64,000 bases of DNA from Dactylorhiza incarnata (Eukaryota; Streptophyta; Magnoliopsida; Asparagales; Orchidaceae), in the NCBI GenBank assembly GCA_033032865.1, contig JAWHQI010000268.1:248001-312000 (forward strand). The letters are read 5' to 3'. Of the stretch, positions 34,041 to 48,100 are shown one piece after another; the stretch's first letter is position 1; each line of letters starts with the position of its first letter. The position numbers were made by a program, and so were the translations under genes. Below the pieces are notes generated by a model. It worked only from the letters and a program-made list of their open reading frames with translations, was not told the DNA's origin and ran no database searches.

Positions 34041-34231
34041 GGCTTTATGGTAACGCAGTGGTTATGAACTATCGTTCATGAACATCCGACCTCACCTAAG
34101 AAGCTTCGTCAATCTTTATGTTCAAAACTAGTTTTCTTTTCTTGGTGGCAGTCATAACCGTTGTCACGCCAAACATGCATTCTATGACGGTGGTGTTTCA
34201 CCGGAGCAAAAACGCCGCGCAAAACGGAGCC
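34041..34231. mobile_element. Tourist-like MITE (copy 2)
   Basis: Same family as 16444-16657 and 39922-40143: shared interior with CCGACCTCACCTAAG and CATGCATTCTATGACGG, and a right end ACGGAGCC. The left end is worn. Confidence 0.7.
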
Positions 34232-34514
34232 TATGAATCATAAAGTGTTAAAACATATTGCTCACAAACCATCTCGAACCATCGTCTTGCCAGCAATATT
34301 CATGTTTTGTAATGTTTATCATTTAATTCTGGAGCAGGCCTTTCCTTTTCTCTTTATTTAGTTGTAGTCTTGATAGGTAAATGAAGAGGTATTTGAAGGT
34401 TTTCATGCAAATTTCTGGAACTTCATAGAAAGTAGAGTAGAAGCAGGCTTGTTAAGAAGTTTTTATGTGAATTTTTCTTCCAATGAAGGTTCTTAATTTT
34501 ATATTCTTGTAAAT

Positions 34515-34795
34515 ATTAGAGGCATTTATCTGGAGCTCCCCTCTAAATTTGCTAAATTACAGGTTGCACCCCCTCTTACTTTTGAAATTACAAAAATCTC
34601 CTCTGTAAGTTTACATTTCATAACATCCAGACCCCTCTAAATGTTTACTTTAAGTGGATATTTTTGTGCATAGATGTTATGAAATGTAAACTTACAGAAA
34701 AGATTTTTGTAATTTCAAAAGTGAGGGGTTCAATTTGTAATTATGCTAACTTCCAAGGGTAGTTTGGGTAATTTCAAAAAGATTCTTGGTAATTA
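34515..34795. mobile_element. Foldback MITE (copy 1), downstream of CRSH
   Basis: Two arms of about 120 bp are near inverted complements: 'TGAAATTACAAAAATCTCCTCTGTAAGTTTACATTTCATAACATC' faces its reverse complement after a short centre. Copies at 36755 and 38582 share this structure. Confidence 0.75.
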
Positions 34796-35008
34796 TGCTA
34801 ACTGCCAAGTGGAGCCACATAACTGAATGATAATCAAGTTCAATGTAAAAAAAATTTGAATGTGCAAGATAATTTGGTGGGTAGAGAGAGAGAGAAAAGC
34901 GAACATATTACAAAGATGATGTGATTGGCGTATATACAGCGAACGCGGCCAATAGAAATCCTGCCTTAATTCAGGAGGGGTCTTAAAGGCATGAGAAAGT
35001 GTATTCCT

Positions 35009-35275
35009 TTAAAATAACAATTGCTCGGGCTCCAGAAATGCGGCTTTGTCGTTGGCCCGCACAGCTAGCTCGGGCTGCGTTTGGCGTGGCCAAAAATCTC
35101 CCTTGCATTTCCTTAATGCTATAAGCACTGATATTTCGTTCGGTTTTGTCAGCATCATATTATCATTTTCATGCACAGCTTCTATAGTGTGGCAAGCTTT
35201 CAGTTTCACCCAATTTGTTCCTAATTTGCTTTCAGACACTAGGGGCATTTTGGGAATTCGCAATGTTGCCTGCAA
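35009..35275 (-). CDS. Unidentified ORF, possible terminal exon
   Basis: An 88-residue minus-strand frame. It opens directly after a CTTGCAG that could be a splice acceptor and stays open without low-complexity sequence (KMPLVSESKLGTNWVKLKAC...). No domain is recognised and no convincing upstream exon lies between it and the CRSH 3' end at 36022. It may be a fragment of a host gene or chance. Confidence 0.25.
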   Translation of the reverse strand: MQATLRIPKMPLVSESKLGTNWVKLKACHTIEAVHENDNMMLTKPNEISVLIALRKCKGDFWPRQTQPELAVRANDKAAFLEPEQLLF

Positions 35276-36021
35276 GACAGAATTAATGTAGGTTTTTAAT
35301 TGTTTGTTTATAAGATAACGATGATTACGGAGGATTTATCCTTAACAAAGATCGTAATTCTTAATGTTCTTGATCCCCGTCGGGAGGACTCTGTGCACGA
35401 CTGCTCGTATGAAATAAATAAGTTTAGCATGTTGATAAATATTTCAAATAGGTATCCATAGATAAATGGATAATAAAATAATAATAATTTTAAAAAAACA
35501 TCTTTTTGAGATGTTTGTTAAAACTGATCAGCTATTCTGCAACGTCAGGTTTATTTTCATTGGAATTGGGCTCCAATTCTGATTTAGAAACCCCAATTCC
35601 ATTCAAATGAACGGTCTGAATTGGTTTGTTTGGACGGAATTAATGCCATGGAATTAGAATTGGAGATTCTATTTTTATTCTAAACATGACACTCATCCTT
35701 TACTGGATCCATGCAGCTTGAAGCTCTGAACAATGGATTTGACAATTCGAAGCTCTCGGAAACCTTCATTTCATTGAAATTGCCAAATCATTCTATAAAT
35801 TCTTGTTCGATCGGATCAGTTTTTTCACTGTGTTAAAAGAGAAATCAATTGAAACAGATGAAATACGGTCGGATCACATCAAATTTATGCAGTACTTCTT
35901 TGTCGAAAGCATGTCATGCAAAGATTTAGAGAATATAGAGGAGCATCAAAGAATCTACATTACAATTTCCAATCTCATGAAGAATATATATATATATATA
36001 TAACAAGAGAATGTCTTATAT
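35276..36021. other. 3' flank of CRSH, no gene
   Basis: AT-rich. 35560-35675 holds facing copies of a CCAATTC/GAATTGG-rich sequence with ATTCC repeats, possibly an old small MITE. A TA run lies at 35985-36002. Confidence 0.4.
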
Positions 36022-36195
36022 TTATGCTAATGGCAGTCCAGCGCCGTGTTCAAAATTCGAATTTACAGCTAATTTCTCCCTCAATTCCTTCCGATAAACC
36101 TGAATCAAACCAGTACTATCGGTCATCGGAAGCCTGTCGCCGAGCATGGCTCTGAAATGATCATCTCTGTCCTCCAAGCTTCTGACAAGTTCAAT
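36022..36195 (-). CDS. CRSH: CRSH exon 4 (C-terminus)
   Basis: Acceptor TTCCACAG|ATT. It encodes [18 protein letters not shown] to [14 protein letters not shown] and ends at TAA 36022-36024. This is the conserved tail after the second EF-hand in CRSH proteins. Confidence 0.88.
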   Translation of the reverse strand: MELVRSLEDRDDHFRAMLGDRLPMTDSTGLIQVYRKELREKLAVNSNFEHGAGLPLA

Positions 36196-39100
36196 CTGTG
36201 GAACAAAGAATTTGTTTGCAGAAGATTTGTTAAATTTGAGCTCATTGAAATGGCTCTTACGAAGACAAAATGAGAAATTTGTTCATGAAACTTTCGAAAA
36301 TTTAACAAATCAAAAATCTAAATGTTACGGATAAAAATGGGCAGCCCGGTGCACAAAACATCCTTGCGCAACGAGGGTCTGGGAAAGGGTCCTACCACAA
36401 GGATGAAATGTAGGCAAACCTTACCCTGCATTTTATCTAAGTTGATGTTTATTATGTGCAAGATGATAATTGTATATATATGAAAATGGTGATAGATCCA
36501 AAAATCTAGTTGTTGTTCATCAAGCAATTTCTATTGGTAATACAAAACCAAAGGCCGTCGTCTATGAAGATGGAATCAAGAACATACTCAAGTTCAATCT
36601 GTCGAACAAAGAGTTTGTTTACAGGAGTTTTGTTGAGTTTCAGGTCATTGAAATGGTGCTTGTGAAGAATAAAAAAAGAGATTTTTCCTCATGAAACTCC
36701 CAAAAGATTAACAAATCAAAAGTCTAGACATTATGGATAATAAAAAACTATTAATTACCCAAACCACCCCTGGGAGTTAGCATAAATACATGTTGCACCC
36801 CTCCAAAAATTTGCCCTGTGAGTTTACATTTTCGTAACATGCATGTACAAACCCCCCCCCCCCCCCCCCCCCCCCCCACCACCACCGGGCTCACCTCCAA
36901 GGGGTATTTTTGTGCATGCATGTTATGGAATGTAAATTTACAGGGGAGGTTTTTGTAATTTCCAGAGATAAAAGGAGTATTTTTTTTAATGAAAAGATTT
37001 AAAAAAACTAGATGTTCATCAAGCATGTTCTTGTCATCAGTGATATGAAACGAAAGGTTGTAATGATTCAAAACTTTGGGCTTCAAAAGAATTTGTGAAG
37101 TTGGCATACTCAGATTTGAGGTAGGATTCGTCGAACCATACCTGTTTCTGAAACGAATCGAATTCTTCGGAGCTCAAAGAACCATCACTGTTAGCATCGA
37201 GAAGCTTCATTAGGTCGTGTGCGTCCTTGCCTCCGGCTCCGAGCTCTTCCATTATCTCGGTGAGTTCGTCGATGCTGATGCGGCCGTCGCCATTTTTATC
37301 GAGGAGACTGAACGCTCTACTCTGGCTAATGTCAAATTCTCGGGGGTTTGGCACGGGAAGATCCCGGAGGCGTGAAGCAGCGAGTTCAGCAGCAGCCAAC
37401 ATTATTGCCTTCAGCCGTTTCGCCTGCATGTGTATGGAACAATGAACAAAAAAAATGTTTGTTAATAGCATTAATTGTTAGCAAACCTGTTACCTCTGTA
37501 CACTACGAGTTATCAGAATGAATGAGACGAAACTATATCTTCAAAAAAAAATGATTCAAAGTTCAATCGTTACGATACGATAGCTTGTTCTTTTTATTTG
37601 CAACATGTTCCCCAGCTTGTTGCATTGGGAAACTCTAATGTGTAAAGTTCCACTCTTCCCATATCTTGTAGCTTGGTCCTTATCTCGAAGAGAATGTTTA
37701 TTTCCAATGATGCTGATTGCCCCATCAACAAATCATTAATTGAATGCAGGACTTCCCCGGCTTGCTATCCAGTGTGAACGACTCGAATTGCTTTAGGTTT
37801 TCCATGTTGATCAAGCAGGGCATCTTAATGTAAGGTGAGGGTTAATGCTAAGCAATAAGAGAGGCCAGACGAGGTTGCGGACACAAGATGCGAGCAGCGA
37901 GCTCTGCGGGAAGAGGTGTGGCGGACTCTAAGGAGGTGCAGCCAGAGGGAGAAGCCACCAGGAGAAGACCCTGCGTGGTTACAGCAGTCGCGGCAGGGGA
38001 CCGGCGAGCTCAGTGTGGAAGGAAATAGGAGGGTGTGGCCTTGGCGAGCTCAGGAGACGAGGGTGATGCGGACTTGGTTACGAACAAGTGACAGCGAGAG
38101 GCCTGGCGATCACAGAGATGAGTCCGCGCGAGGGGAAATGGAGAGGTTGCGCGAGCAGGATATGCGAGTAGTGGCAGGCAAACAGGGGAAGCAACGAACT
38201 CAATGCAGGGAGTTTGCAGTCTGCAGATGACGGGAGCTGAGGCGAACTGGCATGAGCTCTGGCGGACAGGAGGGCGGCGGCGGTGGGTCTCAGCAGGCAA
38301 CGTAAGAGCCTATAAAGGCAGCAGGGGGGTTGAGCATGAGAGAGATGAACCCAGAGGAGAGCGATGGTTACAATATTTGAGTCTGCAGGAGGTGCGGGAA
38401 GGGCGAGTAGGACCTCAAGCCATTACGATAGCGTGATAAAAAATGTCAGGATGCACGTTTTCTGATACCATGTAGAGAGAGAGAGAGAACAATCTAAGTA
38501 GAGAGAGAAATTCAATATTTTATTAACTCATCGTAAAAAAACATACATGGTTACAAGCATTTGTGTGTGTGTGTGTATGTATAGGATTATTTACCGGGAC
38601 CTCCCCTCGAAGTTTGCATAATTACAGCTTGCACCCCTCTAACTTTCAAAATTACAATTAGCTCCCTTTAATGTTTATATTTCATAACATCCATGCACAA
38701 AAAGATCCCCCCCCCCCCTGAAGATTTACTCCAAGGGGGTACGTTTGTAAATGGATGTTATGAAATGTAAACATTGAGGGGAGGTTTTTGTAATTTCAAA
38801 AAGTTAGAGGGGTGCAATTGTAATTACGCAAACTTCAAGGGGAGGTCCCGGTAAATAATCCTATATATATAAATAGGAAGGAGTGGAGTCTAAACTTCAT
38901 TCTGAGACGTGGGACTAATCCTAAGGATGTAATGGGTTCTAGTTGGGCCAATGTATGGGTCTTTGTACAAGTTATCTTAACAGGTTTAAATCCAATAAAA
39001 ATCAAAATAAAAGTTTGTTAATTGGGGTGAGCAAGGGCTAGGGTTTCCATGATCGCTTTGATCTTATCCACCATCGCATGCGCGCATGTACGATGTTGCG

Positions 39101-42100
39101 GCACACACTCAGGATTTCCCTGCACGCTGAATCGTCTACTCATCTATCATGTGGATGCAGACAACACGATCACTTCAAAGCTGACCGGCTGAGTTGATCT
39201 TTCGAGACCTGTGTCCAAATCAGCCTAGGTCGACATATTATGATGAGTTATTCTCTTCTGAATGAGTCAGAGATGAACTCTATTGGAATAGTGACTCTTC
39301 TATGGTGTTGATGCCCTTATAGTTGTGGTATATCTATAGTGTCGATGCCCTCATAGTTGTGGTACATCTATCGTGTTGATGCCCTCTTGTGGTATATACT
39401 TTTGTTGTCGTTTTTTTTTATTTGTTCATTCTTTGTAAATAGAATGTATCTTGTGGAGGAAGACTTCAGTTGTATCATAAATAGAAATGTGAAATAAGGG
39501 AGAAACGGTTTGAATCTGAAATCTAAGTGTTTGTTTGTGTGCTCCCCCTTTGCTTCATTATGAGTAGAGGCTATAGCTTCAGCCTAATTTGTGTGTTTGG
39601 CTCGCAGGACTCCCAGTGATCATAGTTTCTAAAACAATGTCCAACAAAACCTCCTGACCATCCCAATCATGATGTAATCACCTAGCATGCAACTCATGAC
39701 CCTTGCGTTTGCTGTCATCTACTCTCAAAACTTAAGAAAAACGAGCCATCTGAGTTCTTTTTTGTTTTGTTTTTGCATTCAATGGTGTCCTTCTATAAAC
39801 TTATGTTGCATCAAACATAAAACAATCATGACAGGCAGTGCATAAATTTATGGTTCGAAGTTAGGAAAATAACTTTAAAACGTGTTTCAACAAACTTGAC
39901 GTGGACATAAATTCAGACTTAGGCTCTGTTTGGCGCGGCTTTTTTGCTCCGGTGAGTTTGGACAAAAACTTCACCGTCATAGAATGTATGTTTGGCATGA
40001 CAATGGTTATGACCACCACCAAGAAAAAGAAACTAGTTTTAAACATAAAAGTGGATGAAGTTCTTTAGGTGAGGTCGGGCGTTCACGAACAACAATTCAT
40101 AACCACCGCGTTCACGACCACCACCACTGCGCCAAACAGAGCCTTAAGCCAAATAGTATCTCAGATAATTTTCCATGACCTCAAAAAATTCATAACTATT
40201 ACTCCAGGGGATTCGTAATCAAATCTTACCATCAAATTTATGGGGGAAAATGAAGAAATCTATTAACAAGAAACTTATTACCTCATGTGGATCAGTAAAA
40301 CCTCCCTTGTACAGTGAGTGTGAAGCAGCTCCAGCATCAGCCAGCATGTCCATCTCTTTTGTTCGAATCTGAATCTCCATTAATGGCATCCTCATATTTC
40401 CATCTGCACTGAGATTAACTACCATATGCAAGCTCCTATACCCATTTCCCTTCGGCGTACCAATGTAATCTTTGGTTCTATCCACCACTTCCTCCCACAA
40501 GACTCTTATCATCTCGCATGTTCTATAGCATGCCCGCGATCCCCTCTCCATCATATCAGGCCCAGTCTTTGGACTCAATATGACCCTTAAACCAAGAAGA
40601 TCATTGACTTCTTCCGGCTTTCGTCCGTCTCTTAACAGCTTCTTCATCGTACTGAAACGGCTTTTATACCGTCCTTTAATCGAAATCTCGTCCACAAGCT
40701 CCTCCATTTCTCTGTCAACTTTTAATACTCGAAGCAACTTATCCTTGCATACATTGATGCGCGACTTATTTTCTTTTTCCTGGCCTCTAAGCCATGCATC
40801 AACATAGAAGTAAGAATACGGGAACAAGGACTTGAAGGCAATGTCCTCTAACTCGAGTGATAATGTGCTGGCTCCAACAGCATGGGCTAGAGGGGCATAT
40901 ATCTTCATCACTTCAAGAGAAAGCTTCTGGTGTTGGGGAAGGTGATCGAGATGCCTCATTGCATCAAGTTTAAGGACGAGTTCTAGAATTATGGCTCGGA
41001 TATCGTAGTAGGTTAGGAAGAACTTTCTTAATGCGCCGGCATTCTCGTCGTCTAAGAAGTCAACTATAGGAGCATTCTTTATCCTACGATTCTCGTGCAG
41101 TAAGCGGGCAGTGCTGGCGCTGATCTGGCTTTTGACTTCGTGCATGGTGAGAAGACCTGCCTCCACGGCCTCCCTCAGTAGTCCTGTGGAAATTACTTCT
41201 GCGTCCATCTGCAAAACCACCATTATGATTTCAGGTGTTCTTGATTGTGTTCATACATAGTTTTCTATGAAACAATTTAGGAAGGTAGCAAGCAGGGTGT
41301 AGAAACGGTTGAACTTCGTAAAATTACTAACTCTAGTCCTGTTTAAAGTCAATATACTTAACACCTAAAATCACTGTTCACTTGTGGTTAATGCAAGAAA
41401 CAAGAGGTTAAGTCTAAGGAGACCAGCTGCATAGAAGATGATGAATTAAATATGTTTCCTGTGTGAATGAATCTCCACAGTTAAGAAGTGATCCATAAAA
41501 AGAAATTTTGCTCCTATTTTCTCAGTTGCATTGTAGATGATGAATTAAATATGTTTACTTTTGAATGAGCGGATATAGCAAATGAGCAAACATTGTACCA
41601 AATGTTGGCACATATCAAACTATAGTACCAAATGAGCACAATAATTGAGAATATGTAACAAGAATCGACATCGTTTCTCCAAGAGCAAACATATCCCCTT
41701 AACCTAGATCTCAAATTTTACCAGAACAGCTGAGAATAAGAGATTCTGATATGTGCCATTTATGTTATTACGCATTTGTGTTATAGTGTTATGTGTGCTG
41801 TGTAACGTGTGGGTTATGTGTGACGGCGAATCTAGCAGTTAATGTGCTCTGTGTAACAGATCGGCGATCGCCGATTGGGTAGTGTAACTGATCGGCAATC
41901 GCCGATCGGATAGAGTGTAACCGATCGGATAGTGTAACCGATCGACGATCGCTAATTGGGGAGTGTTCGTTTGGAAGTATGCGGCAAGTGGCAGTATGTG
42001 GCGGGATACGTGTAATTAGTTGAAATACATATAATTCAGTTGTTGTAACTGTTATATGCCCCGCAGCTGTTGTATTAGGGGGGTATCGAATGAATGAATT

Positions 42101-45100
42101 AAGTGTATGTTTGTGTTGTTTGTGTTTGATAAATTATATAAATGACATCTTTGTAATATTTATTACTTTGTTTTTAAATTTGAATAAGATAGTTATTCTG
42201 TTATTTTCTGTTTAAAAGGCAGTGTGTATATAAACAGTGCTTCTCTTTCAATATAAGAATGCATTCTATGAATGAATGAATACAGAGGATTGAGCCCCAA
42301 ATTACTGTGTCGTTTCCTTGCATCTTTGGGATTTCCTGCTTAACATGGTATCAGAGCTAAGGACAACAACGATATCGGTACGAACTTAATCCTCTATCTC
42401 ATCATATTCACTATAAATAAGAACAAAGAATTCATGAGGAGAATGAGAACCCGATTGATTCAAGAAATGGAATATCTAGTTTCTTGAACCTTCAGAATTC
42501 AGATGATCCAGGGATGATGCTCGTTAGCCAATTGCTGGAAGGGGCGTCTAATTACATTTCATGGCGACACTCCATGGAAATAGCTCTTGGATGCAAAAAT
42601 ATACTCGGATTTGTCAATGGCACCGTGCAGAGGTCTGACGAAGGAGACGCTCTTTTGCAAAAATGGGAGCAAGTCAGCAATATGGTAATCTCTTGGATTA
42701 TCAGCGCTGTTTCGAAGGAAATCGGCAATTCCATTCTTCACGCAAACACAGGCGCAATCATGTGGCAGAATCTGCAGCGCCATTTCTCTACCAGCACAGG
42801 TTCTATGATATATAGCCTTTGAAAGCCTATCTCCTCTTGCAATCAGAGCAATATGAGGATTGAATCATATTACACAAAGCTCAAACAATTATGGGATGAG
42901 CTAGAAGCCATGACACCCATACCTGTATGCAAAACTTCAGGGCAATGTGAAGTAATGAAGGCCTGGAAGGACCAACAGGAGGAACAAAGGTTAATGTAAT
43001 TCTTGATGGGCCTTAACGATATATTTAAACCAGTGATTGATGGGCCTTAACGATATATTTAAACCACTGAGAGGCCAAATTCTACTGATAAAACCATTAC
43101 CCACTATCGAAGACGCTTATTCAATGATCCAACAAGAGGAAAGACAGAAACTCTTCTCAATTTATGCCCATGGATGAAGTTTGTGCAGCCTTTATGACAG
43201 GAAATCAATTTTATCCTACCTCTTCTTCAAATCCATTGGGAATCACAGAAATAATACTCCAAACCAAAATTGAAATGTTAACAAACTTACGGCCACACAT
43301 CTCATTAACAAACTTCTCTCAAGTGTGCTTTGTCATAAAAGTCCATATGAAATTCTTTTTCAGACACCTACATATAGCTATCTCAAGGTATTTGGTTGCC
43401 TTCGTTTTGCTACCACTATATCTCATAACTGTGACAAATTTGCTCCTCGAGCCACCGAATGTATTTTTATTGGTTACCCATTAGGACAAAAGGGATATAA
43501 ACTGTTTGACATTCAAACCCATCGTATATTTGTCAATCGAGATGTACAGTTCATTGAAACTGTGTTTCCTTTTTTCCATTTCCTCTATGTACAACCCCGG
43601 TGTCCGCCAGGAGGGGAGCGGAGACAAAGGGACCATCAGTCGAAAGGAGTAAGAAGGCGAGCGAGCCATGGGGCCGGGCGAGCCGGGCTCTCGCAGTCGG
43701 CTCGTGGGAAGGCGAGCAGGCCGGAGCCTAGTCGCTCGCTCGCGGGAAGGCGGGCGAGCCGAACCTCTCGGTTCGCGAGTAAGGCCCTCGGGGGTGGCTC
43801 GCCCAGGAAGGATTCATGATTGTTTTTACCCAAAAGCCCCTGGTGGTCTGCAGTTAGCCCCTCCAAACAGCGGAGTTTGGCTGTTGGCAGACCATTTTGG
43901 GCTGCGTATATCAAAAGTGTAAGGATGAATCTCGCTATTGACAGACCAGACTTAAAAAACTATAAATAAACCTTGAAGGGCGCCTTGGGAGAGAATTCCA
44001 ATCTCAGTATTCTGAGTTTCTTCCTCCCTAGGTTATCTTGTCTTAGCTCTTAAGCTCTCCAAGGTGCCCAGTCTCAGCTTTGGCTTGGGAGGGGAAGCGC
44101 TCAAAGATCTTCCGGGTGTGTGGTGGGACCTCCTCGCTGCGACCAAGAGTCTGTCCTTAGTTCCGAGTCTCCGGTCGGTTCCTTCCGAGGAATTAGTAAG
44201 TGTTAGCTGCCCCTCTTCATTGAGGGCCCGAGCTCCACAAAGAAGCCAAGTCCTGGTTTCAACATTTTTGGTGCGGTGAGCGTGGAGTGCAGCTAGTTCA
44301 AGAAAGCTCCAAGGAAGAGATGGCAGGAATCAACGAGCGAGAGGAGGAGTTCGATGGCTCGCCGCCAACCGGCGCGCCAGCAACCGTGGAGATGCTGGCC
44401 GGTCTGAAGAGAGATTTGCTAGGGGCCTTTCAGTGCGCCCTCGCCTCGACACTTGGGGGGACTCGCGACCCCTGCACCCCAGGCAGTCCCTCCCGCTGGA
44501 GTAGGCGAGCGCGCTCCGGATCAGAGGCCTGGAAAGGAGGCAATGTACCAGGAGGAGGACCGAGATCTCGCGGGGCGGGAGCTTTTCCCCAGTCCGGCGC
44601 AGGCGAGCGGGGTCCCGACCAGTGGGATCCCGGCGAGCTGCCCTTCGGCGAGCGCGAGGTCGGTCGGAGCCGGATCGTCAGGGGAACTCGCGGGGCGAGT
44701 GGAGCAGGGCAGGGGTGTGAAGGGGGGAAGCCCTTTCTGTGAGTTGGTGCTCTCGGCACCGCTCCCCGAGGGGTTCAGAGAGCCGTCTATGATGCTCTAT
44801 ACCGGCAAGGATGACCCCACCCAACACCTGCAGTGGTTCGAAGATATGGTCTCGATCAGGCCTATGTCGGACGCTTTCAAGTGTCGACTCTTCGCCACCA
44901 CCCTGAAGGAGAAAGCAAGGACTGGTTCTACCAGATAGCTTCTGGATCGATCTATGCTTTCGAGGACCTGCGGCGCGGCTTCCTACTGCGCTTCTCGACC
45001 TCGAAGAAGAGGAAGAAAGACCCCGAGGCGCTCTTCAACATCAAGCAGAGGCAAGGGGAGTCGTTGGCTCAGTACGTAGATCGGTTCCAGGAGGAGGTCC

Positions 45101-48100
45101 TCCTCATCCAAGAGGTGTCAGGCTACACCCTCCAGCTCGCTTTCATCGTGGGGCGGGGGGGTGGGGGGTCTTCAAGATGGACCTCGAGAGGAGGGCTCCT
45201 TTGTCTTTTGAGGAGTTGATGGAGAGAGCAGCGAAAGAGATAGAGGGGGAGGAAGCAAACCCCGAGTTCACGAAGAGGTTGGCGCGGCTAAGCGAGCCGG
45301 AGGCCAGACATCCGTAAGCGAGGAGAAGGGAAGAAGTGAGGGCCCCGGAGGTGGGGTGGAGGCAGCAGGAAGGGGGGGGCAGAGCCCGGGAAGGGGTTTC
45401 CATCAGGGAGGGGGCAACTTCCAAGGAGGCCAGGGAATACCCCATCAGCTGGGATGGAGGCAGGGCCCGAGGCCCCCTCATCCTCATCCGCCTCAGCAGG
45501 CAATGGCGGTTGGTCGAGGGAGACCAGGCAGGGGAAGAGGAGCAGGAGCCGGAGGAGCCGGCCTTAGGAGGAGGAATAGGGGGCAGAGGCTGAGAGGAGG
45601 GGGGCGGCGTTGCCTTACTGTGACTTCCACGATGAGGGAGGTCACGCAACGACCACCTGCCCGGAATTTCTGCAGATGAAGGGAATAAGGGCACCGGCGC
45701 TGCGGGAGCAGCGGGCGGTGAGGATCGAGGAGGTCCTGCCTTAGGACGAGGAGGACGAGAGGTGCGAAGATCGGGCCGATGTGGGGGCCCGAGGGGGGAT
45801 CGAGGTGATCCACGGGGGGGGGGGGGTCCGTCGGGTTCCACTCTGGTATGAGGGGGAAAAAGGGGGGAAGGGGGGGGAGAAAAAAGAAAAAGAGGGGGAG
45901 GAGAAAAAAGAGGGGGAGGAGAGGGAAAGGGGGAGGGAGGAAGAAAAAAGAGGGAAAGGAAGAAAAAATGAAGGGAGGGAGGGAGAACGCGGCCACAATT
46001 TGCGAAAGATAGGCATTTGGCTCTCCGCGGAGATTCAAATGGCTCTCCGCGGAGATCCAAATGGCTCTCCGCGGAGATCCAAATGGCTCTCCGCGGAGAT
46101 CCAAATGGCTCTCCGCGGAGATCCAAATGGATCTCCGCGGAGAACTTTTTGCTCTCCGCGGAGAACTTTTTGCTCTCGCGGAGAGCCTTCTGGATCTCCG
46201 CGGAGAACCCTTTAGATCTCTGCGGAGAGCCTTCTGGATCTCCGCGGAGAACCCTTTAGATCTCTGCGGAGAGCCTTTTGGATCTCCGCGGAGAGCCTTC
46301 TGTATCTCCACTGATTTCATTTAAAGCTATAATTTTGACCCATTTGAAAACGTTATTCATCCATGAAACAATTGCTATTATAGACAAACATTTCAAATGT
46401 ACACGAATAATGTTTCTTAATTTACATCAATCAACCACAAAATTTCTAAAGATGTCTGCACAGATCTGGGCTCTAAACATAAGCATATTTTTCTGCCAGT
46501 CTACGCAACTCTCTCAGCTCATCAGCCCTTCCTTCGCTATGTGCTCCATATACTTCATAACGAAGACACCGCAGTCCACGGAGTTCTCCTGCTGTGGTAT
46601 ACCAGCAGTCAAGTCGAGTTTCCAATTGGAAAATCCAGCGTGGACTTTTTTAACGGTCGCCTTCTGGAGCGCAGAAATCTGCATTAACATAAATTTGTTC
46701 GTACATTAGTAACTCGTAATGTACAATACTACATTGCATGTCAACGAACTGTACTTACAGCTTCTTTAGCGGAAACTTTCCGTTGGGCGTTACGTAGAGA
46801 GTCATGTATAAGCCACTTCTTCTCTTTAACCATACCCACCAATAAATACCAGTGTTGACTATAACATACTGGCATTAGAATCATTTTGATATAGGCGAGA
46901 TTCTCCTTGGTAATGCCCTCAAGGAATGCAGATACAAGCTTAGATTCTCCGTCATTGAACCGTGGGAAGTGCAACTACATAATTTGTAACATTTTTTAGC
47001 AATGCAAACAGAATTATTAATGTACAAAGCACAGATAGGGAGATCATACCAAAAAGTTAGGACTGATATACATAAACGGATGATACGCTTCTTTATCCCG
47101 ATCTCTACGCAAAGTCAAGATCTTTGCGTAGGCATCAATGTGACAATCTTCAACGTATTTGTCCGTCAGAAGAGCATCCATGCCATCTCGAAATCCGACT
47201 ATATTCCATTTATTAAATGCTTGGTCGTTCCTGAAACATTAGAAAGTCATCGTCAATATCAATGTGCATAGATCAAAATTTTGAAAATATAAAAGTGTAT
47301 AATGTCAAAGGGCGCCTCGATGGTATGGCGCTCATACGTCGATGGATGATATCTCTATCTTCTTCAGCTATTAGCGGTCTCCCCGGATAGTCAACGGGGT
47401 AGACATCAAGTTCATCCGCCTTTGTAGTTTTAATGTCTGTTTCACCTAATGGGGAGTCTCTAATATGAGTAATGGAAGTATCGTGAGGGGTAGTGAGGGT
47501 GGTAGCGTTTTGGTGGGTGGGGGATCTAGAGATACTCGGGCTAGATGATGGCGAGGAATGATGAATGAGTGTGTCTATATCGGCACTCATGGAATCAAGA
47601 CGTTCACCTACACTGTGACTAAAACTAATTAAATCACTATGTACTCTATCTATTTTTTTGTCTAATCTATCTACAGAACTATCTATCTTGCTATCTAATA
47701 ATGCAAATTGATCTAACATCCTATGCTGGAAATCAATCCAAAACTGTACAGGAGGGATAGATGGTGTGCTAGGTGGTGGGGGAGATGATGATGTGTTGGG
47801 TGATGGGGGAGGTGATGATGTGCTGGGTGATGGGGGAGGTGATGATGATGAGGGAGGTGGTAATGATGTGGGAGGTGGTGGTGCAAACTTCATTTTTTTT
47901 ACTACCCTAGATGGCGAGACTATTGGTTTTCTCTTAGATGTGGGAGGTGGTGGTGTCCACTGTGTTGTCACGTCTGAACATAACAACTTCTCTGCCGGTG
48001 ATATTTCATCTAGTACTTCCAACACCTAAAAAAAAGAAATACAACTATTGTATTGGATAGTTCAAAAGTGGTTGTTAATCGAATAAACTAAATTATTTAC

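Noticed and set aside
45143..46320. Minus-strand ORFs of 275-327 residues, Pro/Ser-rich
   Set aside because: They run antisense to Tat gag, through the purine tract and into the array; no conserved domain.
46017..46324. ORFs encoding repeated [19 protein letters not shown] peptides
   Set aside because: Translation of the 22-bp palindromic array; the same happens at 48929-49342 and 53168-53522.
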